From Macquaria australasica (Eukaryota; Chordata; Actinopteri; Centrarchiformes; Percichthyidae): DNA of 64,000 nucleotides. Both the position numbers and the translations under genes were made by a program. The notes under the pieces are model-generated. The model was not told the origin of the DNA and ran no database searches. It saw only the letters and a list, made by a program, of their open reading frames with translations. The stretch covers positions 1,341,501-1,405,500 of the forward strand of contig SEMN01000018.1 of assembly GCA_005408345.1 (NCBI GenBank). The letters are read 5' to 3'. The stretch's first letter is position 1, and every line of letters starts with the position of its first letter. Below, one piece after another: positions 50,701-60,540 of this stretch.

Positions 50701-52018
50701 GGACACAATTTTTAGCTGGAAAACAAATAATCAGAGTCTTGTTTAAATATACTGCTGGTTCAAGCTCAATTTAATTAGATTGTATATGTTTATCCATTAG
50801 GCTAAATATAATTCAAATACTCTGCACACAATGCTAAATAAACTAAGCACAAGTTCATTTGTGGTTCTAGGCACACTTACATAGTTTCAGTAATTCCATA
50901 ATAAAATAGGACAAAAATTAACTATTTGTTATTTACCTATTAAGTGTAATTACACATTATTACGTTGTTAACAGTTGGGGTTATTGACATGTGTTGGTGG
51001 CAGATACCAGTCGTGTTCTCCTGTCCGTGTGAAAGAGGTGCAAAGCTTGTATTTTGCGATTGTCGCCCTGGTGTTGTGTGACTAAGGTCAGCGCGTTTGT
51101 GGAAGCCTGCAGAGGAATACACATCCTCCTCTCTCCACATTAAGATGGTGCAGTGACAGCCCAGTGTGTGTATTCTGCTCAGATAAAGACGGAAGCAAAG
51201 CAGAATTATCTGCGCAGGAAAGCATTGGTTACCAAAGAGTGTTTGGATTTACAGACGTTAAAATTGTTAGAAAAAATAATAATAATTTAAATGTTGCATG
51301 TAATTTAAATTTAGCACCAATACCACATTAAAGATGGTGTGTCTGGTATTAAAATGTAGAAGTCTGCCCAGATTAGCCAGTGCACGAAATATAGAGGCTA
51401 TAAAAGATTAAGTAATACTCAAAAATAATTTCTAACCTACTCTCATTTCCTTTGCTCTAGGTTTGGTTCAAGAACAGGCGAGCCAAGTGGAGGAAACGGG
51501 AGAGAAACCAACAAGCCGAGCTTTGCAAAAACGGCTTCGGCCCGCAGTTCAATGGACTCATGCAGCCCTACGAGGACATGTACCCCAGCTACACGTACAA
51601 CAACTGGGCCGCCAAGGGCCTCACGCCGGCCTCCTTATCCACCAAAAGCTTCCCCTTCTTCAACTCCATGAATGTCAACCCCTTATCCTCGCAGACCATG
51701 TTCTCTCCGCCCAACTCCATATCCTCCATGACTTCCAGCATGGTGCCATCGGCGGTTACCGGCGTGCCGGGCTCCAGCCTCAACAGCCTCAACAACTTGA
51801 ACAACCTCAGTAACCCGTCTCTCAACTCGGGGGTGCCCACGTCGGCGTGCCCCTACGCGCCTCCGACCCCACCTTATGTGTACAGGGACACTTGTAACTC
51901 CAGCCTGGCCAGCCTGAGACTGAAAGCCAAGCAGCACTCGAGTTTTGGATACGCCAGTGTGCAGAATCCGGCCACTAATCTGAGCGCTTGCCAATACGCC
52001 GTGGACAGACCAGTCTAA
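45527..52018 (+). CDS. pitx2: Pitx2 homeodomain transcription factor, short (a-type) isoform; join(45527..45572, 50344..50540, 51461..52018)
   Basis: Paired-like homeodomain transcription factor that acts in the nucleus. It carries out left-sided organ morphogenesis downstream of Nodal and patterns pituitary, eye, tooth and heart. Splicing the three exons gives 46+197+558 = 801 nt, or 266 aa plus stop, close to the 271 aa of human PITX2A. The isoform-specific N-terminus reads MDSHCRKLATTCAQI and resembles the METNCRKL start of mammalian a/b forms. Next comes an acidic and lysine-rich linker, then the homeodomain at about residues 36-95. Recognition helix WFKNRRAKW has Lys at homeodomain position 50 (residue 85), the bicoid-type specificity residue. 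The OAR motif (SLASLRLKAKQHSS) lies near residues 229-242, and the protein ends CQYAVDRPV. All junctions are GT-AG and in phase. The exon carrying the longer isoform start lies inside the second intron. Identification is very secure; the a-isoform start is supported by homology and splice phase. Confidence 0.96.
45707..45725 (+). repeat. (TTA)n trinucleotide repeat in a pitx2 intron
   Basis: Six TTA units, 135 bp after the a-type coding exon donor. Confidence 0.9.
46317..46380 (+). repeat. Compound (TG)n-(TA)20 microsatellite in a pitx2 intron
   Basis: TG repeat to 46340, then twenty uninterrupted TA units to 46380. Confidence 0.95.
47268..47296 (+). repeat. (TAG)n trinucleotide repeat
   Basis: TAG units with one TGG variant in a pitx2 intron. 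Confidence 0.85.
47560..47586 (+). repeat. (TG)n microsatellite
   Basis: Perfect TG run of about 13 units in a pitx2 intron. Confidence 0.9.
47731..47763 (+). repeat. (TGA)11 trinucleotide repeat
   Basis: Eleven perfect units. One frame reads as a run of Asp but the surrounding open frame has no support as a gene. Confidence 0.95.
48600..49601 (+). promoter_or_regulatory. Candidate promoter and 5' UTR of the pitx2 c-type transcript (P2)
   Basis: About 1 kb upstream of the c-isoform ATG, with many more CpG dinucleotides than the flanks, for example around 48836-48905 and 49018-49055. Alternative promoter use before the c-type exon is established for vertebrate Pitx2. An AT-rich TATTTTAAAG lies at about 49414-49423, roughly 180 bp before the ATG, and could act as a TATA-like element. 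An open frame of 133 codons at 48969-49370 is present but has no recognisable similarity and is likely chance within CpG-rich promoter DNA. Confidence 0.45.
49602..49785 (+). CDS. pitx2: pitx2 alternative first coding exon (c-type isoform)
   Basis: Encodes 61 complete codons plus one base, ending at donor GTAAG (49786). The sequence is rich in His, Ser and Leu and holds the conserved KHRLEVHT block. In mammals the conserved N-terminal region unique to isoform c is functionally distinct, for example as an activation or protein-interaction surface; that role is known from the family and not visible here. There is no pyrimidine-tract acceptor immediately upstream, which agrees with this being a transcription-start exon. 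Confidence 0.93.
49602..52018 (+). CDS. pitx2: Pitx2 homeodomain transcription factor, long (c-type) isoform; join(49602..49785, 50344..50540, 51461..52018)
   Basis: Alternative-promoter product of the same gene. In vertebrates this is the isoform expressed asymmetrically in left lateral plate mesoderm, heart and gut. Spliced length is 184+197+558 = 939 nt, or 312 aa plus stop; human PITX2C is 324 aa. The first exon starts MSSMRDPLN, aligning with the MNCMKGPL start of mammalian PITX2C. It contains the conserved blocks LAMAS and SKHRLEVHTVSDTSSPE before joining the shared EKEK linker. The homeodomain is at about residues 82-141 and the OAR motif near 275-288. The exon ends at 49785 with donor GTAAG and one unpaired G that combines with AA of the shared exon to give Glu. 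Reading past this donor gives a longer open frame to about 49904 that is not coding. The start is chosen from N-terminal similarity to mammalian PITX2C. Confidence 0.95.
50223..50246 (+). repeat. (TA)12 tract upstream of the homeobox exon
   Basis: TA repeat followed by a T-rich segment, about 100 bp before the shared exon acceptor. Confidence 0.9.
50344..50540 (+). CDS. pitx2: pitx2 shared exon carrying most of the homeobox
   Basis: 197 nt, acceptor CAG at 50341-50343 and donor GTGAGT at 50541. It encodes the linker EKEKVQNKNDDSSDDP, a basic cluster KKKRQRRQR that is both the likely nuclear localisation signal and the homeodomain N-terminal arm, then helices 1 and 2 and the start of helix 3 (TEARVR). 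The intron splits the homeodomain between positions 46 and 47, the same place as in mammalian PITX genes. Confidence 0.97.
50940..50946 (+). promoter_or_regulatory. Nkx2-type binding site (TTAAGTG)
   Basis: Match to T(C/T)AAGTG, the Nkx2-5 class motif. In the mouse ASE an Nkx2 site is needed to maintain left-sided expression. A single 7-mer can arise by chance, so support comes from its company with the two FoxH1 sites. Confidence 0.45.
51116..51123 (-). promoter_or_regulatory. FoxH1-type binding site (TGTGTATT on the minus strand)
   Basis: Perfect match to the FoxH1/FAST consensus TGT(G/T)(G/T)ATT read on the minus strand. It is one of two in this intron and faces the second site, with 43 bp between them. 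Confidence 0.6.
51167..51174 (+). promoter_or_regulatory. FoxH1-type binding site (TGTGTATT on the plus strand)
   Basis: Second perfect FoxH1 consensus, exactly the reverse complement of the site at 51116-51123. The paired arrangement is typical of Nodal-responsive enhancers of pitx2 and lefty/nodal genes. Confidence 0.6.
51461..52018 (+). CDS. pitx2: pitx2 last coding exon: recognition helix, C-terminal region and OAR domain
   Basis: 558 nt, acceptor TCTAG ending at 51460, stop TAA at 52016-52018. It begins VWFKNRRAKWRKRERNQQ, the rest of helix 3 with Lys50. The long conserved C-terminal region follows (FNGLMQPYEDMYPSY, NWAAKGLTPASLSTKSFPFF, NSISSM, SSLNSLNNLNNL). It then has the proline-rich APPTPPYVYRDT segment, the OAR motif and the CQYAVDRPV end. 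The third-codon positions are GC-rich compared with the surrounding AT-rich DNA, as expected for a constrained coding exon. Confidence 0.97.
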   Translation, partial: VWFKNRRAKWRKRERNQQAELCKNGFGPQFNGLMQPYEDMYPSYTYNNWAAKGLTPASLSTKSFPFFNSMNVNPLSSQTMFSPPNSISSMTSSMVPSAVTGVPGSSLNSLNNLNNLSNPSLNSGVPTSACPYAPPTPPYVYRDTCNSSLASLRLKAKQHSSFGYASVQNPATNLSACQYAVDRPV

Positions 52019-52028
52019 TACCTACCTG

Positions 52029-52395
52029 CACTGCAAAAAATCACCACCTTAGCAAGTCATTAGAGGCTAGTAGTGACACTTAAAGTGTTATTTTTCTCTA
52101 AAGGAAGTGAGCAAATCTGGCGGTGAGATAATTGTACTTTTTCACGTGTTTTCAGGAAATGTCTTGATAATATGGCATTTTCTTGATACTAGTTGGAGTA
52201 TGATTTGAATTATTCTGACTTTGTCCTCAAGATATTGTCACTTGTACCATGAAAATGTCCAATCATATCAAGAAACAAGTGAGATTATCGCACCCTGTTG
52301 ATACATGTATTTTTTTTTGGGGGGGGGGGGGGGGTATGATTTTGAGGGTGATAGCGAGACCAAATGGCTTGTTATGGTGGTAATTTTTTGCAGTG
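52029..52395. mobile_element. MITE-like DNA transposon with 33-bp TIRs inside the pitx2 3' UTR
   Basis: The left terminus at 52029-52061 starts CACTGCAAAAAATCACCACC. The right terminus at 52363-52395 ends TTTTTTGCAGTG. The two are inverted copies matching at 29 of 33 positions. The element is 367 bp with no coding capacity, so it is non-autonomous. Teleost genomes carry many short elements starting CACTGCAAAAA, but I cannot assign the superfamily with certainty. I see no clear target-site duplication of 8 bp. It begins ten bases after the stop codon. Confidence 0.75.
52310..52334 (+). repeat. T9-G16 homopolymer tract in the pitx2 3' UTR
   Basis: Nine T (52310-52318) followed by sixteen G (52319-52334), inside the MITE-like element. 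If transcribed, the G run could form quadruplex structures. It is also a place where assembly or read length could be wrong. Confidence 0.9.
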
Positions 52396-55079
52396 TGTGG
52401 GTAATCACAAACACTCGGCCACAGGAACAAGAGACTACTACAACTACTTTTTCATTTTTCAAAAAGGGCACTATAGAAGACTGAACCACTGAAACAAGCT
52501 CAACTCCAGGTCGGAGTCAAACTGAAACGGGAGATTTTAGGTTTATTCCCCTTTTGATGAGTCCAGGCCTGCTTCACACTGCGCTACAGTAAAAGGCCTG
52601 TTTCATTTTCATAGCTCGTCGTGAGGGTTTTTTTTCTGGTGGATTTTGGACGTTAATTGTTGACTGAAAAGGTTGTATATATATTTGAATTATCATCTCC
52701 TGTTTGTCGAGGCGAATGCGCTATAACCCTCCAGTCCTCTCCAGGTTCAATTTATCAACGCATGTGGAAAAAAAAAAAAAAACCTAAAAAGGAATCATGT
52801 TTTGCTTGCAAACAAAAGGGAATGTACATACTAAAACGCACCAGTTGTGTGTTTCTAACATATTATAAATTTATTATTAATGTCTGTGTGAATATCGATT
52901 TAGAATAGAAATTCTGGATTTTAAAAGAAGAAGCATCAGAAATGTTCCTGCGACAAATTATTTGGTTTTTGCTCTGTGTATACTATTTGGTACGGAATTA
53001 TGTTTTTTTTCCAACATCCAAAAAAACTATTGTGTTTTATTTAATGGAAGTAAATATATTGTTCAAAAACAATCTGATGGGGGACTTTTATTGAATCTTT
53101 GTGTTAGTAGTCTGTTAGTGGAGTGTAAAGCAATGACAGTCTGTCTATAGCCTTTCGATTATGTGAGGTGCTTGTGCGGCTAATCTATAGAGGAAAACAA
53201 TGGGCCGCTCCAATACACATAGCAGCGAGATGCTCCGTCAGATTAACTGCTGAATACATGTCTGCCTGCCCAGCCAACGGGCCTCGGCTGCGGTCACTGG
53301 TGCTTGAAATAACACGGGAATCAACAAACAGGAGTTGGACCACACAACAGGGACACCAGTCCATTAGGGTTTGTTTTTCTCTCTGTGTTTGAACTCAGAA
53401 GAGATGGTAGTTCTCTGAAGGGGATTATTAGAAAGCAATCCGCATTTTTAAATACATCATTTGATTTAATTAATGGTTTAATAAGGATTTGACAAAATGC
53501 AATTGTCCAAATTCATATTTTACTGATGAATATATTAACAAAATGTAACTACAAAGATGTTTTGCTTAGAGTTTATGTTCATATTTTAAAGCAAGTCTTG
53601 CTGCCTTTTCCGCTCCAGAAATCTTTAAATGATCTTTATGCAGCCCTCCTGACTCACACGTGCATCTGTTTGCCTTTGCATCGTTGTTTTCTTTTGTAAT
53701 TTTGCACATTTTAAATCATGCTTTGTAGTGCGCAAATGCGCCAAAGCGAAACAAAGCTACGGTCTAGGGAAACTATGATTCACAAGCTTGAGCAAACAAG
53801 CGCACGCAGAGATACAGAGGTATGTGGGCCGAGGCTGACTGTTGGTGGAGGAGGCGGGGGACGAGTGCAGCTTCATGGCTGCAGGCAGAGCGCAGGCACC
53901 GGGGAGGAAACACCGCAACAGTCCCCGCAGAAAAGAGAGAAATAAATAGTGCGAGTTTGCGGTTTGCAGGCTGAGCTGAGTGCACTTTTCAGCCTCAAAA
54001 TGTTGATCGCGTGAGTTGTTTGTGTTTATATTCTATTAAATTACGTATAACTATAAAATTAACTAATATTCAAGAAAACAAAAGGCAAATATGGCCGCTT
54101 GGTGAAAGAGCTGATTTAGGATCTGTTGTCATGCTTCAAGAGGTCTTAGGTCATCTCTCCAGGGAGGGGGGGTTATTATGAGGAGAAATAAATCACAGTT
54201 AGTCCAAATGTTGTTTTTACAAAAACTGCTAAATAACAAACACAAGAGAAGCTTTCTTCTCTTTTTCCATATGAATACAACTGATTTTCTGAGCTGCATC
54301 CTGCGGCCTGAACTCCTCACCCTCTCCAGAATTAGATTTTACTCTAAAAATCCGCGGGCCCTTTTGTTGCACAAGTGGCAGCTTTTGATGGAGACGGTAA
54401 CGTGGAGCAATAATCAGCTGACAGGGGATAAGCCGCGGCTGCTGTAGAGGCGAATACGCAAGTCTGTAGCCTCAATACACATCCACACAATCAACATGTG
54501 AACAGAGGATGACCTGAGGAGAAGAGGCTTCAGTGGGAAATGTTCATTTGGCTGAAACGGCGCTCAGGACTGCAGACCCTTTTTAGCCTCTCCTCTTCTC
54601 TCCAGCCTGCACAAGGTAAGAATTAAAACTTATTAAAGTTTAACTGGAAAATCAACACGTGTGCCTTTTAGCTGCCGAGGCTGCATGCTCACTCATGTTT
54701 AATTACAGATTTCTGCAGAGACATTTCACAGAACTAGCTTATTTTTGGCGCCATGGCTGCTTATATTCTGCTCACGTTTTGGGTGAAATTAATATTTTAA
54801 ATTCAGACACTGCAGAGTTATTTAAACTCATTTTAAAGTAGAAAAAAGACATGCTTCCTAGGCTTAACCACGCATAATAATACCTGAGAAATATACACAA
54901 TAAACGTTATAAGCATGTAGTTAATGTGCCAACAAAGATACAATTATCAATCTCTGTTTAAACCAAATTCATGATTGTGCTGCCTCAGTTTTCGGACACC
55001 TAAAGCACACTAGTACATCTTAATGTGAGATTTGTTCCGCCAGCTGATTTAAAAAAAAAAAAAAAAAACCAACGTGAGG

Positions 55080-55320
55080 TAACCCACCGAGCCAACACAG
55101 CTCTCCCCTCCACTCCACTGGGAATTCAAATAAAAAGCGAGGAAGTGCAAATATCCAAACATGTACCGTTACACCTCCAATCTAAATAATTAATCTCTCA
55201 ATATTCATGCAGCGGCGGGTTTGGAAATAACGCTGCATGAGATATGTCAGAGAGCATGTTTTCTAATTACACGCTAATGAGGCCTGGAATTCAACCTTTT
55301 TTTTCTGAAAAACACACAGG
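55080..55320. promoter_or_regulatory. Candidate conserved non-coding element downstream of pitx2
   Basis: Dense homeodomain cores and octamer-like text: AATAATTAATC (about 55183), ATATTCATGCAG (about 55201), CTAATTACACGCTAATGAGG (about 55264). No open frame of note. It lies 2-3 kb beyond the likely end of the 3' UTR. Confidence 0.3.
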
Positions 55321-55904
55321 TTTTTGCACAAGTTGCCCGAAAACAAGAAAACACAGAATGAACGATAACGGAGATGTCTCGGAGTGAATTTCGATTTGAA
55401 AAACTTGTGTAGAACATTTTTTAGCAACATTTAGCAGGTACACAGTTATTTATTGCATGTAGTTATGCAACTATTATAGCTTTAAAGATACATATATAAT
55501 TTAGAAGTGAATATTACTTTCTGATACCAGCTGTATTTATAGACAAATTAAAACTTTTTTAATGTTTGCATGTGTGCCTCGTCTTCAGAACTATGCAAAT
55601 CAAGCATTTGCTTCTTTCTATTCAACCATCAAACAAGCATTTTATTTAAATAAGTGGAGTTTGAGGTTGTGTTTTTTACCTGGTGAGATGAAAGTGTGGG
55701 AGCTGTGGTGGGTTATGGGTTAAGGAAATGGACACAGATTTCGGATGTCTCAGAGCACACAGGGTGGCTCTGATCAATAGTGATGCAACAGGTCCAAATT
55801 AAATCACAGCAGGACTCTGGAGCTGAAACCAAGAGGCTTTCAAAACTCAAGGATCATGACTTTGACTTGAAAGGGGGGAATTCAGTAATTTTCAGGTTGT
55901 TAAA

Positions 55905-56000
55905 GACACATCTGTATCTGTAATATAAATAAGATAGATAGTCTTTACTGTCTCCAGGGGGGGATTTGTTTTTCACAATCTGCACATGTGAATGTCTCAA
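55905..56000 (+). repeat. Possible LINE/SINE 3'-tail fragment
   Basis: AAGATAGATAGTCTTTACTG, then TCTCCAGGGGGGGATTTG, resembles the GATA-containing 3' tails of several fish retroelements (…GACTTTATTG…CCCAGGGG…). It is too short to assign a family. Confidence 0.35.
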
Positions 56001-56997
56001 AAAACAAACAAATACAGTATGGTAATAGTATTCACATACACCTTTTTTGTATCCCCACATACAGTGCACGTGCTTTCACGTGTACTCACACTAACACACA
56101 CACGGACGCGCACGGGTATATTCAGCAAGGTATTTAATTTAGGGCTACTATGGTAGAAGGGACAAAACCCCTTCTACATGTGCTTCAGAATAAATGTAGG
56201 ATAATAGATAAACAGTCTACCTACAAACACTCAACTAGTCTCAGCACTTTGCCCCTAAGTGCAGCGGTCAGGCAGCAGAAAGAGCTGCTGTGTGTCTGGG
56301 GGAGGTGGGAGGTTGAGGGTTTGGGGGTTTGGCTCTGGACCAATGGCAGCCCAGCGGCTTCAGCTAAAGGTCACATGGTGTGACCTCACACATTCTCACC
56401 CTCACCTAAGGCCCAAGGAGAAGTTCTCCATAACACAACGCACAACCGTCCATCTCAGCTGAACTCTTAAAAAGCCTCAATGTGACTGGTCGGCAAAATT
56501 AAGATAAAATGTAGAGTTGGCTTTTCATTCACTGCAACAACATTCACATTTGTTTCCACGCAGAAAAATGAAAAAAAAAAAGTCTTTGCCCCTTGCTTTG
56601 ATTTAAAAGTGTGCTCTGTGTGAAAATATTGACTTGCTGGTGTTTATTTATGTCTGCGTGCTTGAGAATAGGCGCTCAAAGACAGGCAAACCTTCTCAAT
56701 GCTGGTGTCTGTTGTATGTTGTTGTGTATCAGGTGTGTGGAGCTACATGTATGTGCAAGTTGTGTATTAACCCCTCTCACAGTGGGGGCTTGGTGCTGTT
56801 TGAGGGCAGCTGGCCAGAGCGTGTGAAAGCAGATAACCAGGGTGAATATCGTGACGCACACACTTCCTGCTCTCTGAAGTTCTATTAAATAAAGATGAAA
56901 ACAAAACACACATCTGAGATGTTTTCTCCCCAAATCAATTTCTACACATTTAGCATGCTGAAAAGATCAGTAGCAAGGCTCTCATGGACCTTGAAAT

Positions 56998-57008
56998 GGG
57001 GGGGGGGG
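56998..57008 (+). repeat. Poly-G tract
   Basis: Eleven consecutive G. Confidence 0.85.
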
Positions 57009-60000
57009 ATTATTTTATAGAGGAAACAAATAAATCTTTGAGAATACAGTTTACCTATTGGCTTGTTGTATATTTCACCACTGCACCCTTAACATCATCC
57101 GTCGTAGGTCATGATCTGGAGCGTCTGCTGAGGAGCTAAAATGTAAAATGTATGTGTCTCTAAGCCATTTTTCTCTCTGAGGTCCCTGATTGGACAAAAT
57201 AATACCTTAAAAACAGAAACAAGAGTCATGAAAAGGCACTCAACACCCAAACAGACCCCAAAAAACTGCTGCCGGAGCTCTCTGATGTGTCTGTGTTTGT
57301 GTGAGGCGGGCTACTGCAGAAGAAGAGCTTGCATGCTCAAACTGCCTGGATACAAATGCCATTCAAGTGGCATTATTTAGCATTAAGGCTAACTATACTA
57401 GACCTACCATGCTGTAAGAAACACCTCTAAGCCTGTATGTTGGCCACATGAAACACATCCCATATATGTCAGATTTTTAGTACATCGTTTCATTTTCTAA
57501 AATCATAATAAAAAAATGTGCAGAGAAAATACACAAAATACATATAATTCATAAAAAGGCAGCCTGTAGGCACACCAGCTACTTGAAGTCTTCTTCATGC
57601 CTCTTCATGTTAACCTGACAAGTCTAAAGCTGCTAACATTTTAGCCTTATCTGAAGCATCGTGTTCAGACACCTTCAGTTTACACAGTCTGCCCCAGATG
57701 GCATCTCTCAGCACTGTTTTCTTTAGGCCTGTCATCTACTGTAACGTCTTAATTGACGTTTACCTCTGTTCGCCGCTGTCAGCCACCCAGAGTCTGCGTC
57801 TGATGAGCAGCCTGGCAGAATAGTTTCCCAGGCTCCAACTTCAGATAGAAAATTACACCTGGGCGCTTTTGTTTGTTTTAGTGATTTTTTTTTCTTTTCT
57901 CATTTCATGTTGTACAATTTTCCCTTCACACGCAGGGTGAATTACAAAATGCTGTGGAAATTGTCAAAGTGTCTAGCGTCTACCTCGTGCTCTCATCGGT
58001 TCATGTTAGTTTAGTGACCTGAGTGAAATCCTGGCTGTCCATCCTATCTGATCTGATATCAGCCCATTTTGCCATTACAGAAGCAAACTATGGAAAGGTT
58101 TCCAACTGAATATCACCTGCACGCATTCAGACTTTTCGTTATGGCAATAATCCTAAATTGCTTTGTTAAGTAAGATTAGACATTTCAGCTAGGATGTTTT
58201 AGCTTCCCAATGTCAAATCAAGCAAGACATACAAATAATGTGAACATGTATGGTTTAAAGTGTGAGGGATTGTTTTGTATTATGTAAGGGTAGCCACAGT
58301 GGAAAGGAAACCTCAAACGCATGCAGAGTTAATGTCATACTTTACACGCTGATCTGACTCTCCAGCTGTACAAACATGGCATCTTTGGGCATAAAATGCA
58401 TAATATTATGGAGAGGACCACTTAGGGAGAAGCTTTACATCATTTATCCCCCTAATGCCATGTTCAGTTCAAAGCTAGAAGTCAGAAATGAGTGTTTCCT
58501 CAATAAAACCTCTGCTTTCATGTGGTCCACTTATGGGGGGAAAGGAAGAATTATGGACACCCACAAGATTTTTACAATGTAAAATAACGTCTCTTGTGTG
58601 ACAGTTAAATGTTACATCAAAAATATTTGATATTTAACTTTAACAGCTGATAACTTGCCTTTTAAATGTATGTTTAAGTGCTTACCACACAGGTGCTTTC
58701 CATAAATATGAGCTCACGCAATGATAAATATTGAACTAAAATGTATTTGAATGATTATAGCAATGTTACAAGTAATCCTGTGTAGCATTTACAGAGTACA
58801 CCATCATGGTAATGTGACTGCATCCCAGAAACATCCGATGCATGGATACAGAACAGTGCTACAGCATTATTTTTCCACCAAAAGGAAGTTGGAGTTTGTT
58901 TCTGACACCTTGAAACATGGAGTGAGGAAAAACTGGCCAATGAGATTCATAGCTCAGCTTTAACTGCAGTTAACTGACGACAATATTATATTTTAAAACA
59001 AATGTATTTCCAGTCTTCATTACATGTACTAGACCCAGTAGTACTGTTACATTACAAGGGAAATAGCATATATCATTAATTTTAAACCCATTAACTATAA
59101 CTATTGTCAAACTACTTTTGCACTCTTTATTCAATGGCTTTTGGGATTTCTTTTAAACACATTAAAAACAAATAGGCTAAAACTTAGCAAAGTTTATGCA
59201 AGTTAAAATTTGATTTTCTTTGTATGTAGCCAATTTTCTAAGATGTCACTGTACCCTTTTTGTCACGCTGCATTTGTGCAGTCTGCCGTCTTCTGTTAAA
59301 GCCGTCACTGGAAGTCATATTTTAGATGTGGCTAACAGCAACTCAAATCTATAAAGCACTGAATCTGCCCTGGACGTTTGCACTACACACACATTTTTGC
59401 TGTTCTGGACTGCTGACAAACATAGCAACATTCATGTATAAAACTATACACTGTGCCTTTTAAATAAATGAAATAATAACTCTCAATCAGCTGTCCTTGT
59501 GTTGACTTAATGTCCGAGTGAGCTGCATGACATCTAGCAGTCTGGCAGTCAAATCGAGCCCTGCCTGTTAATAAACAAATGTCAGCCTTTGTTTTATTGC
59601 CTACAACAGCCTATTTCTCACATAGATAAAATGGTGTAATTCACAGCATTTCCTTGTTATATTGCACATGGCCTGAGATCAACAAGTTCTTGTCCACTAC
59701 TTCCAGGGCCAGTTGCTGTCAGCCTGTAACTCACAACCACCAGTGCATCCATCGACAGCAAGACTTGCAAGCTCCGCCTGTTCAGTCACTGTAAGTCACT
59801 CTGGTGTTGGCTGAAGTGGAAAATGTTTACTCTTCATGAAAATATTTCTTTGGATTGCTCTCTTATTAAAGGCAGATGCTGTAAATTCCATTTTTCCCTG
59901 GTGCAAATATAGATCTGGTTTTCTGGCATTCACTGTTCCATCTCTACACAAACCCAGAGGTTAACAGTTCTGCACAGGTTTATTTTTCTGTTGGTGAGCA

Positions 60001-60540
60001 GCTGTTTGAAACAAACAACTATTACAGACAGATGTAAACTGTACAAAATGTCTGCATCCCCATTGTTTAAGGTAATAAGATAAATATTGATTGCTTTCTT
60101 CATTTCTCCCAGTGTTCTTGTTGATTTATTCCCTTCTGTGCACATTTATGTTTTGCTTTTTTAGTGATTTTCCATTTTTGAGTAATATGTTATTGTTTTT
60201 TTTCAATCCTTGCCTATAATTATATTACTGTGCCATTTATCAAGTTATAATTTAAATATTTTTACATTTGTCATGTTGTCATGTTCATATTTTTTCCAAA
60301 TATTATTCCAAACTGTTATAGTTACACATGAGTGTCATTCATTTTTTATCATTAATTCAGGGTATAATTCCAAAACATAATAAGTCAATTTTGAGAAAAG
60401 AAAATCTATTGAACATATTATGAAACATACATTATGAAAGAAAAATATTTTTAATAAATGAAATATAATTATTCTTTTGTAAACCAATGTACTAGTATGC
60501 AACTCTTATTTCTTTTTTTTTAAGTGTCAGGGAGTGCAGT

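Larger units (their letters stand above)
50940..51174 (+). promoter_or_regulatory. Candidate left-right asymmetric enhancer (ASE) in the last pitx2 intron
   Basis: In mouse, and by comparison in Xenopus and zebrafish, the intron just before the last Pitx2 exon carries an enhancer with FoxH1 sites that respond to Nodal and an Nkx2 site that maintains expression. Here the same 920-bp intron contains TTAAGTG (Nkx2 type) at 50940-50946. It also has AATACACA at 51116-51123 (FoxH1 on the minus strand) and TGTGTATT at 51167-51174 (FoxH1 on the plus strand). The intron position and site combination match the known enhancer. Function is inferred. Confidence 0.7.
52019..53150 (+). other. pitx2: pitx2 3' UTR, approximate
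   Basis: Follows the TAA at 52016-52018. AT-rich non-coding sequence continues with T-rich and A-rich tracts, including poly(A) at about 52766-52781. I find no AATAAA in the first 1.1 kb. A weak variant AGTAAA occurs at 53049-53054 and the first canonical AATAAA is at 53941-53946, so the cleavage site is unresolved. The first part is occupied by a MITE-like element at 52029-52395. Confidence 0.5.
53151..60540. other. Intergenic: downstream of pitx2
   Basis: No gene supported on either strand. I looked for terminal exons of enpep, the tail-to-tail neighbour in mammals, on the minus strand and saw none. Poly-A at about 55049-55067, a possible retroelement tail near 55905 and one candidate conserved element are listed separately. 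Confidence 0.6.

Noticed and set aside
51589..51994. Minus-strand open frames opposite the last pitx2 exon
   Set aside because: Shadows of the constrained, GC-rich pitx2 coding sequence.
52021..52403. An 8-bp target-site duplication for the 3' UTR MITE-like element
   Set aside because: The bases flanking 52029 and 52395 do not match over 8 bp; only a TG dinucleotide is shared, which is not informative.
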